Made by a program: the position numbers and the translations under genes. The notes under the pieces were generated by a model. It was not told where the DNA came from and did no database searches. It saw only the letters and a program-made list of their open reading frames with translations. A stretch of 64,000 nucleotides of DNA from Bryopsis sp. KO-2023 (taxonomy: Eukaryota; Chlorophyta; Ulvophyceae; Bryopsidales; Bryopsidaceae). Shown one piece after another: positions 10,461 through 20,319 of the stretch. The DNA lies in assembly GCA_030272585.1 (NCBI GenBank), contig BSYQ01000007.1, positions 4,468,001-4,532,000 of the forward strand, read 5' to 3'. Every line of letters starts with the position of its first letter. Within the stretch, counting starts at the first letter, position 1.

Positions 10461-11614
10461 ATGCAGCACAACGTTCCCCAGAATTGGAGGCCGGCTTTTT
10501 TGGAGACTGCGAGCTCTTACGGCTTTTCGTTGCCTGAGCACGTTACGTCGTTCGCTGTGGAGCCCAACGGTGTGCCTCACTTGCGCACTAATCCAGTGGA
10601 TCGCCCTGCAGGAGCTGTGCAATTTGGGCATTGGTTCGATATTGGGTCTACAGCAAGGGGCGGTCGGTTGTTAACGCAATTGGGAGATAGGTCGTCGTTT
10701 GCCCACGAGGCATCAAATTGGGCCCCTGTTGTGAGTTACTTATTCGATCTCACTGGGTTTATTGCGGCCTTTCTCGCCCATCACGAAGTGGCGGACGAGT
10801 TGCGTGGCGCCTTGGTAGGCTGGTTCGTGGCATTGTCGCGTACAACTGATTTGGCGGCCTCCCAATTTTTGGTACTAAAAACTCGAGGGGAAATTGACCA
10901 GAACGGTCAACCTGCTGCAAGCGGTTTGCAAACCGCTATTCATTTGTGGGGTTCTACCCAGAGATAGGACTTTACGGTTACGGTCACCGTAACCGGACCG
11001 TAACCACCGTAACCGGACCGTAACCGGAGTACAATTTTCGTCAGAAAATCGTACTTTTACGGCCGTAACCGTAGCACCGTACCACTCCGTACCGCTCCGT
11101 ACCGGACCGTAACGACCGTAACGGCCGTAACAACCGTAAACCGTAGAAAGTGACCCCCGCAGGGTCCCGCGATTCCAAAGGAACCCAGGGGGATTCGAAC
11201 CCGCGACCCTACTGACTGCAGCCTAACGCTTTAACACTGAACCACGCTACTTCACGGTGATTTAGGGCCTACCGTAGTTATACCGTACCTGTTCCGTACC
11301 GTAAAAACAACATATTACTCCGGTTACGGTACGGAGTTACGGCCGTAGTACGGTGACCGTAACCCGACCGTAACCGGACCGGACCGGAGTCGGACCAAAA
11401 ATTTGGCCCAAGTCCTATCTCTGGTTCTACCCAGGAATTGTTGCCTCCTGTGGTTCGTACGTTTTATGAAGGGTTGCGCTCCAGGACCGAAAAAGAGAGT
11501 ATCCGAAAGGCAGCTCAAGACGGACAGAAGCAGGGAGGACGAAGAAAGTCCCGTGGCGGAAAGAAGGGACGTGATCCAGCAAAACCACCCCCTGCAATTG
11601 ATACCAGCTGCTGA
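10461..11614 (+). pseudogene. DIRS ORF1 (Gag-like), interrupted by MITE 2
   Basis: The first in-frame ATG is at 10461; the frame is open upstream to 10395 without another ATG. It reads to 10958, is broken by MITE 2 (10959-11423 plus the duplicated GTTCTACC), and continues in frame from 11432 to the TGA at 11612-11614. The C-terminus is very basic (GGRRKSRGGKKGRD), as often found in nucleic-acid-binding Gag-like proteins of this order. There is no zinc knuckle and no similarity I can name. Apart from the insertion I see no stop or frameshift, so the damage is recent. Confidence 0.75.
10951..11431 (-). mobile_element. hAT-like MITE 2 in DIRS ORF1, with target duplication
   Basis: Element 10959-11423 (465 bases), inverted relative to MITE 1. 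Ends CAGAGATAGGACTT / AAGTCCTATCTCTG, target duplication GTTCTACC at 10951-10958 and 11424-11431. The tRNA-like core is on the minus strand at about 11180-11253. It closely matches MITE 1 in reverse complement. Confidence 0.93.
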
Positions 11615-12149
11615 CGTCCAGGGACGTTAGACGTCAAAGGCGTCATGCATCTGACGTCTGTGAAGCGTCAGATGCATCCCCGGTAGATGACAGCATTCCC
11701 CTGAGGAGATACTACTGAACGACAGCGAGGAAACCACCGCAAGAGCACCTGGTCCAGACAGTGGTTCGATCAACTAAAGTGAGACTCGCGAGGCGGAGGT
11801 CTCGGGTTTGAATCTGAGTGAGAACGTGCTTTGGTTTGGGCCTGTGCGTGAGTGTGTGAGTGAGTCAGGAGTAGAACTGGCGGCTGTGAGTCAGGGTAGT
11901 GGGAGTGTTACGGGTGGTTAGTCACCCTCGGGAAAGTCGAACGGGAGTTAAAAGGATTGGGACGCTTGATGTAACCTTGCTTGTCAGTAATTCTGTGAGT
12001 GCAACTGTGGACCCCGTGTGCGACTCGATTCGATTTTGTGTGACCCTGTGGAACTCAACCGCCACCCTCTCTCACTCTTTACACGGAAGTGCGTCGGCGT
12101 ACGGAGCGCCTCGCGTAACAGCAACCGACGAAGCCTAACGCAGTGTCGG
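11615..12149 (+). other. Spacer between DIRS ORF1 and RT ORF
   Basis: It contains a short inverted repeat around 11617-11680 (ACGTC/GACGT words, ATGCATCTGACG and its complement) and no further domain. The RT frame is open from 12018 without an ATG before 12150. Confidence 0.5.
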
Positions 12150-14655
12150 ATGGCGCAGTGGGCTTGGGCACAGCGCGAGGAAGCACGGCTGAGGACGAAA
12201 TTTGGTATTCAGAAGCCTCCTCATTATGTTCGAGTCCGCCGTCAGCTGGCTCAGTGGAAGGAGATCGGAGCAGACAAAAATGTGCTAAAGTGGATAGCGC
12301 AGGGGGTGAGGATCGAATGGAAAAAGCCGTTGGAGCCCTTCGATTTGGGTTCCACGATATTGAAAACTCAGGAGGAGCGCGTAGCATGGAAGGAGCTATT
12401 ACCGAAGTACCTAGAGACGGGCGGCTTGAGGCCAGCGCGTTGCGCCCGCTTCATTTCTCGCGGGTTTTTGATTCCGAAGTACCGCGAGGGGAGGATTACT
12501 TCGTTTCGTCTCGTGATCGATCTCCGCCATGTGAACGAACATACGGTCAAGCGGTCGATGAGATACGAACGACTCAAGGAAGCGGTTCCCTGGATCCGGG
12601 ACAGTTCGGGTTTAATAGCCTTCGATATCGCCGAGGCGTTCCACCACGTTTCGATTCACAAGGAGGACCGTCGTCATTTTTGCATTCGAGTGGAGGACAA
12701 GGTTTACGAAGTTCCCTCCCTCCCGTTCGGATGGACATCCAGTCCAAGGATTTTCAGTCGGTTTACCAAGCCGATTGCTCGCTTTCTGAGAAATCCCCAC
12801 AGTGTGCCTTGCCCTTCAACCCCAGCGTTAGCAAGGTATTGGCACCAGGGGAGTTCGGGAAGTTTTCTGTTTTATCTAGACGACATCCTAGGAGGACATC
12901 CGAATGCTTCGAAAGAATGGGGTTCTCAGGTGAGGGACGTGGTGGAAGCTTTGGGGATCACCATACGCGAAGAGAAGAGTTGTTTTGCGCCGCAGCGTCA
13001 GGTGATGCACCTCGGTCTGCAATTGGATTTGGACAGGGGGTTAATTTTGGTGCCTTCGCACGTCGAAACCCAGTTATTCGAGAAAGCGGGGAAACTTCTC
13101 AAGGTGATTCGCGACAACAAGGGTTCGGCGCCAGCGCGCTTAGTGGCGAGTTTTGTCGGGAAAGCTTGCTCAGTTCTAGCCGCGATTCCCACGGCGCGCT
13201 TTTTCCTAGGGGAACTTTTTCTCAGTTTGAAAGGAAAAAGGAAATGGACCAGTTGGGTGCGAATCCCTTTGAAAGCCACCAAACAAATTGTTTGGTGGCA
13301 GCAAATCCCGCAACATTGGCACGGTCGGGCCATGGAGTGGGTTCCATCGATACGCATGGAGTCGGACGCGTCAGAGGTGGGCTGGGGGGTGGCTTTGGGG
13401 TCGCCCAGCACCCTTTCCAAGACACGCCCTTCCAAGGAACCAAACTATCTGATCGCCAAGGGATTGTGGACTCTCGAAGATCGTCCACGTTCCATCAACT
13501 TCAAGGAACTCAAGGCGATTTTGTTGGGACTACTGGCCTTCAAGGAAGTGGTAAAGGACCAACGCTTGGAGATTGTGACGGACTCCCAAGTTTGTTACCA
13601 CATACTTCGAGGCGTGTATACCAATATTCCGAGGCTGAGAGCGGTTCTGGGGCAGATTTTGGAGGTGTGCGAAGCCAAGCATATCGAGTGGAAGATGAAG
13701 TGGTGGGGAACTTTGGAGAATTACAGAGCCGATCAGTTATCAAGGATGGTCGAGGCGGGGGATATCGCTCTCAATCCGGCAATTTTTCGATGGCTGTGCC
13801 AGGAGTGCCGATTTCGTCCAACTGTGGACAGTGATAGGACTTTACGGTTACGGTCACCGTAACCGTACCGTAACGCCGTAACCGGACCGTAACCGGAGTA
13901 CAATTTTCGTCGGAAAATCGTACTTTTACGGCCGTAACCGTAGCTCCGTACCGCTCCGTACCGCTCCGTACCGGACCGTAATGACCGTAACGGCCGTACC
14001 AACCGTAAACCGTAGAAAGTGACCCCCGCAGGGTCCCGCGATTCCAAAAGAACCCAGGGGGATTCGAACCTGCGACCCTACAGACTGCAACCTAACGCTT
14101 TAACACTGAACCACACCACTTCACGATGATTTAGGGCCTGCCGTAGCTATACCGTACCTGTTCCGTACCGTAAAAACAGCATATTACTCCGGTTACGGTA
14201 CGGAGTTACGGCCGTAGTACGGTGACCGTAACCCGACCGTAACCGGACCGGACCGGAGCCGGACCAAAAAATCGGCCCAAGTCCTATCTCTGACTGTGGA
14301 CAGATTCGCGGCTCTGCACAATTCACAGTTACCCCGATTCAATGCAATTTCGGCCGACCCTCAAGCGGAGAATATCGACGCGCTGAGGCAAACCCATCAA
14401 GCTTGGAGTTTGGAGAAAAATTATTGCTTCCCTCCCTTCGGCCTGGTCCCTCAATTAGTCCAACTGATCAAGGAGGTGAAACCGATCGAGGCATTACTGG
14501 TGGTTCCGCGTTGGGAAGCGAAACATTGGTACAGGGATCTGTGCATGATGGCAACGAAGCGCCTTCTCCTCCCGATGGATTCGTCGACGTTTCTGAAAGG
14601 GACGCAGCCGTTTATACCAAGGTGGCCGATGGAGTGTTTTTTGATAAAGCACTAA
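12150..14655 (+). pseudogene. DIRS reverse transcriptase-RNase H, interrupted by MITE 3
   Basis: The frame is open from 12018, with a first ATG at 12150. Reverse transcriptase motifs: FRLVIDLRHVN, IAFDIAEAFHHV, LPFGWTSSPRIF and the catalytic FYLDD near 12873. RNase H follows: MESDASEVGWG, NFKELKAI, EIVTDSQ and NYRADQLSR. The frame is broken at 13828 by MITE 3 and resumes at 14301 with the typical DIRS C-terminus (DRFAALHNSQLPRFN, ENYCFPPFGLVPQ). Insertion plus one target duplication is 472 bases, which explains the frame change exactly. With MITE 3 discounted, no other stop is evident. Confidence 0.93.
13821..14300 (-). mobile_element. hAT-like MITE 3 in the DIRS RT/RNase H frame, with target duplication
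   Basis: Element 13829-14292 (464 bases). Its left end CAGTGATAGGACTT has one base different from the family terminus; the right end is the canonical AAGTCCTATCTCTG. Target duplication ACTGTGGA at 13821-13828 and 14293-14300. tRNA-like core on the minus strand at about 14050-14123. Confidence 0.92.
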
Positions 14656-15406
14656 TTGCTAAATTACATGCAGAGTTGGGTAAGCCACCTGCAAATTTAC
14701 AGTGGGACACCCTTTTGAGTGTTGGAAGCGCGGTTGCGACGCGTTTTAAAGAGTTCTCAGCAGAGGAGCGAATGGAGCTGCTCGAGCAGTTGTGGTCCAG
14801 CAATGCTATTATGGGTCGCAAGACAATTTGGTCCAAATTCGGAAAATTTTGGAAATTTGCAGTGGAGCGGCAACAGAGCCCCATTCCGGCTTCAAGGGAG
14901 TTAGTGTATCAGTACCTTCTCCACCTGCGCAGGACTTCAGAAATATCGGCAGTTTCAGCACCGCAATATCTGGCTGCGATTACTACCGCTCACGCGTGGT
15001 TTGGGGAGACACATTATGCTGCCAAGGATGAGTTGACGTCAAGGGTTATATCCAGTTGGGAACTGCAGAGCGCGAAGTCTGACCAGAGATAGGACTTTAC
15101 GGTTACGGTACCGTAAACCGTACCGTAACCCCACTCCGGTCACTTACGGTTACGGTCGTTACGGTCCGGACCGGAGTGGTTTTCGTGCTCGGAACCGGAC
15201 CACCGTACCACTCCGTACCGCTCCGTACCGGACCGTAACGACCGTAACAACCGTAAACCGTAGAAAGTGACCCCCGCAGGGTCCCGCGATTCCAAAGGAA
15301 CCCAGAGGGATTTGAACCCGCGACCCTACTGACTACAGCCTAACGCTTTAGCACTGAACCACACTACTTCACGGTGATTTAGGGCCTACCGTAGTTATAC
15401 CGTACC

Positions 15407-15794
15407 TGATACGAACGTCCGTCGTATGACACGTGGTTCGGCCCACTCACCCAACACGTGGTTCGGCCTGACAGTAGTCGGACCGAACCAGCTCACCATC
15501 ATCATAGCCACACATTAAGGGAGAGGGCCAGGCCGCCTCTGAGGTGGCAACCCTCAGTTCGGCCTGGAGCCTCACATTCAGCTTAGGGTCCATTAGGACA
15601 CGGCCAAGGGGCCATTAGGACGCTGAGTTGGATGAAAGGGTTGGACAGGCTGTCGGCCCGGCCGAATACTTATTCGGCCCGGACCACAGCCTCATTGTAA
15701 CTTGGACTATTGTAAAGTTCCTTGTTTGGAAGTGTATTCCGTGCTCTAGACGTAAGTCCACTCGACTAGTCTATTTGTTCTAACGTTTGTATCA
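15407..15794 (+). repeat. 5' LTR
   Basis: 388 bases, TG...CA ends. It contains the CACGTGGTTCGGCC word twice and a palindromic TTCGGCCCGG block. No obvious TATA box could be assigned with certainty. Confidence 0.93.
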
Positions 15795-15839
15795 ACTGGT
15801 TTCGGAGCCGAAGCCGGAACCGAGACCCATACCACCCGT

Positions 15840-15933
15840 ATGTCGAACAGCCACCCTACCTCGCCCCAGTCCTCCGCCGGCACACACGAACACCCAACCT
15901 TCCGTTATCTCTCGGTGCCAGAGGAGCTGGTCG
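15840..15933 (+). pseudogene. Short N-terminal frame of the LTR element, cut by MITE 5
   Basis: ATG at 15840 opens a frame (MSNSHPTSPQSSAGTHEH...) that runs up to the MITE 5 border at 15933. Beyond the MITE no frame continues it unambiguously, because MITE 5 lacks a target duplication here and the original junction cannot be deduced. It may be the N-terminus of the Gag-like product encoded at 16546. Confidence 0.4.
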
Positions 15934-16398
15934 CAGAGATAGGACTTGGGCCAAATTTTTGGTCCGACTCCGGTCCGGTCCGGTTACGGTCGGGTTACGG
16001 TCACCGTACTACGGCCGTAACTCCGTACCGTAACCGGAGTAATATGTTGTTTTTACGGTACGGAACAGGTACGGTATAACTACGGTAGGCCCTAAATCAC
16101 CGTGAAGTAGCGTGGTTCAGTGGTAAAGCGTTAGGCTGCAGTCAGTAGGGTCGCGGGTTCGAATCCCCCTGGGTTCCTTTGGAATCGCGGGACCCTGCGG
16201 GGGTCACTTTCTACGGTTTACGGTTGTTACGGCCGTTACGGTCGTTACGGTCCGGTACGGAGCGGTACGGAGTGGTACGGTGCTACGGTTACGGCCGTAA
16301 AAGTACGATTTTCTGACGAAAATTGTACTCCGGTTACGGTCCGGTTACGGTGGTTACGGTCCGGTTACGGTGACCGTAACCGTAAAGTCCTATCTCTG
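15934..16398 (+). mobile_element. hAT-like MITE 5 inside the LTR element, no target duplication
   Basis: 465 bases with perfect CAGAGATAGGACTT termini, closely matching MITEs 1 and 2, and a tRNA-like core at about 16105-16178. The flanking octamers differ (GCTGGTCG on the left, ACTGTGTC on the right), unlike the five other copies. Either flanking sequence was lost, or the copy is a recombinant of two insertions. Confidence 0.9.
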
Positions 16399-16545
16399 AC
16401 TGTGTCTGACCGGTACCTCATCGGCGAATTTAAAGAGAAGTAACGAAGGCGCTACAGAAAGCCTTTGTTGATTCAGTAAGAAAAGAAAAAGGAGAGAGAG
16501 CCCACACGGCCGAAAGACAAGAAAAGGAAAAAAAAAGGGGAAGCC

Positions 16546-17763
16546 ATGGATCTGACAGCAGCCAACTTGGAGCGATTCCTGCAGGACGCGCGACAGGCCT
16601 CCGAACAGAAGAACAAACTCGAGGCCGAACTTGCCGAATGGCAAAATAGGGCCAACGAGGCGGAGAAGCGAGCAAAAGCCGCTGAGGAGAAAGTCGCACA
16701 GTTGGAGAACCAGCTGAAAACACAGCGCTTGGACGCGTTTAGGCAAGCAGCAGTGTGGGGGCAGGAAAGGGAAAGGCTGGCGAAAACAGCCATGGCCGAG
16801 GCTATCGACACCCTCAATCGTGGGCTGCAGCGTATGGAAATGGACCAACCTCTGGCCGAGGAAAAAGAAAAAGAGCACGTGGAAACCGAAACGGTGGAAG
16901 ACTCGGTACAAGAAGAAGTCGCTGCGGAAAGGCCACCAGAGGGACCATCGTCAACCCCACTGAAGGTGGTGGTCCCGCGACGAAAAAGGTCGAGGAAGCT
17001 CAAAGGCCGAGGGGTGGGGAGGTTCATCCTGGATGAGGCCATGGAAGTGGACCAGGCTGAGGCCGAGGGGGAAGATGAGCAGCAGCTCTGGGATTACACG
17101 GAAGATCCCTATGCTGACTTGGAGGACGCTCTTCCCCCGAGGCCGAAGCCTGGTCCCGTGCTGCTATCCGGGAGTGAGGATGACCCCATTTCGGAGGAGC
17201 CTCCGAAAACGTCGTCTCTACCACCACCACCACCTCCAGTGGCCGCCCCGACCACATTCGCATGCGCAGCTTGCGCATATCCGAGGGAAGCTCCCCGTCC
17301 GGGATTGGATCGCGTGCTCTGCGAGAAAGGGCACCTCCTGTGCAAAAAGCACAACGTCGGCCTCAGGATTGCAGCCAGGGCAGGAGCCCTCATCTCGGCC
17401 GACGAGTCGGGAGGACCTTACCTCCCGCGCATCCAGGATCTCATCGGCGAGGGAACCCAAGGCGTCAAGCCGATCCTTCCATTCGACGCCCCACTCCCAG
17501 ATTGTCCAAGCTGTACCAAGGAGTCGTTAAAGGGTCGCTGGCCGGGCAAGCTCAAAGAGCAGATCGGCACCTGGAATACTCAGTATTTCCAGGCTCTCGG
17601 CTTGGAACTCCCAGGAGCAGCCAGATCGCACCGCCAGCCGAGCCACCCACCACCATCACCAGACCAACCATCAGCACCTTCCTCGGCGACTCGCCTTCCG
17701 CTCCCTCCACACAGCCCAGCAACGTCCAAGAGGCATGGGCCGAGAACCAGGTCGCAGAAATAG
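16546..17763 (+). CDS. 405-residue coiled-coil/RING-like protein of the LTR element
   Basis: Good ATG context after a purine-rich leader. Residues about 3-65 form a coiled coil rich in Glu, Ala and Lys (LEAELAEWQNRANEAEKRAK). A basic PRRKRSRKLKGRG patch near residue 145 may be a nuclear signal. An acidic, proline-rich middle follows. A metal-binding pattern comes next: C240-x2-C243, C259-x3-H263, C266-x2-H269, then C320-x2-C323. Eight ligands in this order resemble a RING-type cross-brace with a long loop before the last pair. The C-terminus is Pro/Ser-rich and ends in a basic tail. It occupies the place of Gag, but I cannot match it to a known Gag or ligase. The frame is intact and codon use is GC-richer than in the host genes. 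Confidence 0.65.
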   Translation: MDLTAANLERFLQDARQASEQKNKLEAELAEWQNRANEAEKRAKAAEEKVAQLENQLKTQRLDAFRQAAVWGQERERLAKTAMAEAIDTLNRGLQRMEMDQPLAEEKEKEHVETETVEDSVQEEVAAERPPEGPSSTPLKVVVPRRKRSRKLKGRGVGRFILDEAMEVDQAEAEGEDEQQLWDYTEDPYADLEDALPPRPKPGPVLLSGSEDDPISEEPPKTSSLPPPPPPVAAPTTFACAACAYPREAPRPGLDRVLCEKGHLLCKKHNVGLRIAARAGALISADESGGPYLPRIQDLIGEGTQGVKPILPFDAPLPDCPSCTKESLKGRWPGKLKEQIGTWNTQYFQALGLELPGAARSHRQPSHPPPSPDQPSAPSSATRLPLPPHSPATSKRHGPRTRSQK

Positions 17764-18312
17764 GCGAACTGGTATCGGGAACGAAAAAGAGAAGGGCAAG
17801 GGATGTTTGGGTGTTTTACAGTGTGATGGTGGGAGACTGGGATTGGGCTGAGTTTCTGTTAATTTTACTTTTCTGGATAAGGGACATTCAGATCCAGAAC
17901 TGGGTTATTTTGTTTTGAGTTCTGCCCCAGTGGTTTTTCTATAGTGGTTTTTATACAGTGGATTGGCCAGGCTGGGTCAATCACCTGCTTTCTGGATACT
18001 CATAAGGGAATCTGCATTTGGACCTTATAGGTTGCTTTGTATAAACAGTTAGCTGGTTTACAGTACATGATTCGGCCCGCAAGTGGCAGCCTTATCATTT
18101 GGGTTGATTTTTGTGGACAATTCGCTTAGAGTTTTTGAACACTCTTTTAATTTCAGCGAAGGTTGAACATTATTTGACTCCCTTAAAAAGCTAAAGGCTC
18201 GTTGGATGCCTTAAAAGCGTTTTGTGTGTGTCTATGCGTATGTGTGAGTGTAACCCCCACAAATCGGTTACTTGGGTACGCGAGGCGCGTACTTGCGTGG
18301 GGGGGGAGTGGT
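17764..18312 (+). other. 3' interior of the LTR element and polypurine tract
   Basis: Mostly non-coding sequence downstream of the frame. A TGTGTGTGT stretch lies near 18221-18250, and a G-rich polypurine tract at 18297-18312 directly abuts the 3' LTR. Confidence 0.6.
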
Positions 18313-18700
18313 TGATACGAACGTCCGTCGTATGACACGTGGTTCGGCCCACTCACCCAACACGTGGTTCGGCCTGACAGTAGTCGGACCGAACCAGCTC
18401 ACCATCATCATAGCCACACATTAAGGGAGAGGGCCAGGCCGCCTCTGAGGTGGCAACCCTCAGTTCGGCCTGGAGCCTCACATTCAGCTTAGGGTCCATT
18501 AGGACACGGCCAAGGGGCCATTAGGACGCTGAGTTGGATGAAAGGGTTGGACAGGCTGTCGGCCCGGCCGAATACTTATTCGGCCCGGACCACAGCCTCA
18601 TTGTAACTTGGACTATTGTAAAGTTCCTTGTTTGGAAGTGTATTCCGTGCTCTAGACGTAAGTCCACTCGACTAGTCTATTTGTTCTAACGTTTGTATCA
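18313..18700 (+). repeat. 3' LTR
   Basis: 388 bases with no visible difference from the 5' LTR, followed by GTACC at 18701-18705. Confidence 0.93.
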
Positions 18701-18776
18701 GTACCTGTTCCGTACCGTAAAAACAACATATTACTCCGGTTACGGTACGGAGTTACGGCCGTAGTACGGTGACCGT

Positions 18777-19258
18777 AACCCGACCAGAGATAGGACTTGG
18801 GCCAAATTTTTGGTCCGGCTACGGTCCGGTCCGGTTACGGTCGGTTTACGGTTCCGTATTACGGCCGTAACTCCGTACCGTAACCGGAGTAATATGTTGT
18901 TTTTACGGTACGGAACAGGTACGGTATAGCTACGGTAGCCCCTAAATCATCGTGAAGTAGTGTGGTTCAGTGCTAAAGCGTTAGACTGTAGTCTGTAAGG
19001 TCGTGGGTTCGAATCCCCTTGGGTTCCTTTGGGTTCTCGGGACCCTGCGGGGGTTACTATTTACGGTTTACGGTTGGTACGGTGGTTACGGTCGGTACGG
19101 TCCGGTACCGGAGCAGTACGGAGTGGTACGGTGGTCCGGTTCCGAGCACGAAAACCACTCCGGTCCGGACCGTAACTACCGTAACCGTAAGTGACCGGAG
19201 TGGGGTTACGGTACGGTTTACGGTACCGTAACCGGAAAGTCCTATCTCTGAACCCGAC
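18777..19258 (+). mobile_element. hAT-like MITE 6 nested in MITE 4, with target duplication
   Basis: Element 18785-19250 (466 bases), ends CAGAGATAGGACTT and AAGTCCTATCTCTG, target duplication AACCCGAC at 18777-18784 and 19251-19258. The target word is part of MITE 4, so this is MITE in MITE. tRNA-like core at about 18956-19028 with a variant anticodon region (ACTGTAGT in place of GCTGCAGT). Confidence 0.93.
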
Positions 19259-19984
19259 CGTAACCGGACCGGACCGGAGTCGGACCAAAAATTTGGCCCA
19301 AGTCCTATCTCTGAGTCTGACCCACCAACGCCGGAGCACACACCGTTTCCTTCTCAAGCGGTGGGTTGGCTCCATGAATCAGTGGGGGGTTGGGATTTAC
19401 GCGCAATGCGTGACGGACTGGCGGCTGTTATCGCGTTTATATTTTTTTCGCGAGCAGATACCTACGCCAACATCCAGGTTGGCGATTTATCATGGTCGGT
19501 GGAGGAAGTCAGTGTGTCGTTTGTGGAGTATCGCGCCAAAGGAAAGAACCGTCAAGAGCTTCGACGCCAGCGAAAATTTTTTTCAAAAGGATTACCCCAG
19601 CTTCCCAGTCTCTTACAGGAATTCAATCGATTATGCTGTGAGGCTTTTCAAGAGGTATCGATGCAAAGGAGCAATTATTTTTGGCAGTTGCCTTCCGAAA
19701 GTGTGCCTTCTCCGAGCAGTATGCGCTTAGCGCTGTTGCGTTTGTTACCAGCATTGCGTTCCGCTGGGGTTTTACAATCAGGGGATTTTTTGGGCACACA
19801 TACGTTTCGTAGGGGAGGATGTACTGCCATGTTTTCGGCAAAGGTTCCTCTGGATCGCATTCGAGATTGGGGAGGTTGGGCTGTGGGTTCAAAATCAATT
19901 CATAAGTATTTGAAGCTTTCTCAAATTTTTCATCCATTGGATTCGGCTATTTTCTCTTGGCTGGTTTGAGTTAGTGGGACATAT

Positions 19985-20042
19985 GGCATTCAAATTATTA
20001 TTGGGTTTCGGGAAGGAAAAGAAGCAAACTAAGTGATTTAAT
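19985..20042 (+). repeat. DIRS split direct repeat B1
   Basis: 58 bases beginning GGCATTCAAATTATTATTGG, directly abutting A2. Repeated as B2 at 20320-20378. Confidence 0.93.
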
Positions 20043-20198
20043 GGGACGTTACATTAAGTAGAGGAGATTAAATAACGAGTGAGTCTCGGCTCCAGGGTGG
20101 GAAAAGACTAGTTCCAAGATGTGATAGGCTGGCAGTGTGCTTTTGAGCAGCAGTTAGTATTTATTCACAGTTGGGAGCTGTAGTTTCATCTCGTTTTC
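20043..20198 (+). repeat. DIRS split direct repeat A2
   Basis: 156 bases in the same orientation as A1 (10215-10370). Confidence 0.93.
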
Positions 20199-20319
20199 TC
20201 CCACCCACCCAGATTTGGATCCCCTTAGTTTGTTTCTCTTGTTAGGTATTAAGTATTATTAGAGTATTATTGGGACAAATTTTGTGATATGTTTGAACGA
20301 ACGATCAAAGCAAGTGTAA

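Larger units (their letters stand above)
15402..18705 (+). mobile_element. Non-autonomous LTR retrotransposon inserted in MITE 4
   Basis: Two direct repeats of 388 bases (15407-15794 and 18313-18700) begin TGATACG and end GTATCA; I see no difference between them. They are flanked by the 5-base target duplication GTACC (15402-15406, 18701-18705), and the uninterrupted target is visible in MITEs 1, 2, 3 and 5. A likely primer binding site TGGTTTCGGAGCC follows the first LTR, and a polypurine tract GTGGGGGGGGAGTGGT precedes the second. The interior has no protease, integrase or reverse transcriptase, only one large frame (16546-17763), so it must depend on another element. Identical LTRs mean a recent insertion. 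Confidence 0.93.
15076..19321 (-). mobile_element. hAT-like MITE 4 (host of two nested insertions), with target duplication
   Basis: Outer ends CAGAGATAGGACTT at 15084 and AAGTCCTATCTCTG ending at 19313; target duplication AGTCTGAC at 15076-15083 and 19314-19321. Its own sequence is 15084-15406, 18706-18784 and 19259-19313. It belongs to a variant subfamily with CCACTCCGGTCACTTACGG and TTTTCGTGCTCGGAACC blocks, shared with MITE 6 but absent from MITEs 1, 2, 3 and 5. tRNA-like core on the minus strand at about 15297-15370, with one B-box change (TTTGAACCC). Confidence 0.92.
14403..19969 (+). pseudogene. DIRS tyrosine recombinase, split by the MITE 4 complex
   Basis: Two parts, 14403-15083 and 19322-19969, share one frame once the 4,238-base insertion (element plus one target duplication) is discounted. 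The N-terminal part is a helical core-binding region (WSKFGKFWKFAVERQQ...). The C-terminal part holds the catalytic set: Arg in FFSRADTYANIQVGDL, the HTFR box (HxxR), GGWA and the nucleophile Tyr in SIHKYL, ending at the TGA 19967-19969. It overlaps the RT frame by about 250 bases, and its first ATG is only at 14772, after most of the N-terminal domain. Translation by frameshifting from the RT frame, or a non-AUG start, is likely. The enzyme would integrate the circular DNA copy. Confidence 0.9.

Noticed and set aside
12143..13834. 563-codon overlapping frame in the DIRS element
   Set aside because: It is the shadow of the RT/RNase H frame in another phase; its product is Ser/Gly/Arg-rich and has no conserved motif.
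16390..16911. Minus-strand frames opposite the LTR-element protein
   Set aside because: Shadows of the GC-rich plus-strand frame 16546-17763.
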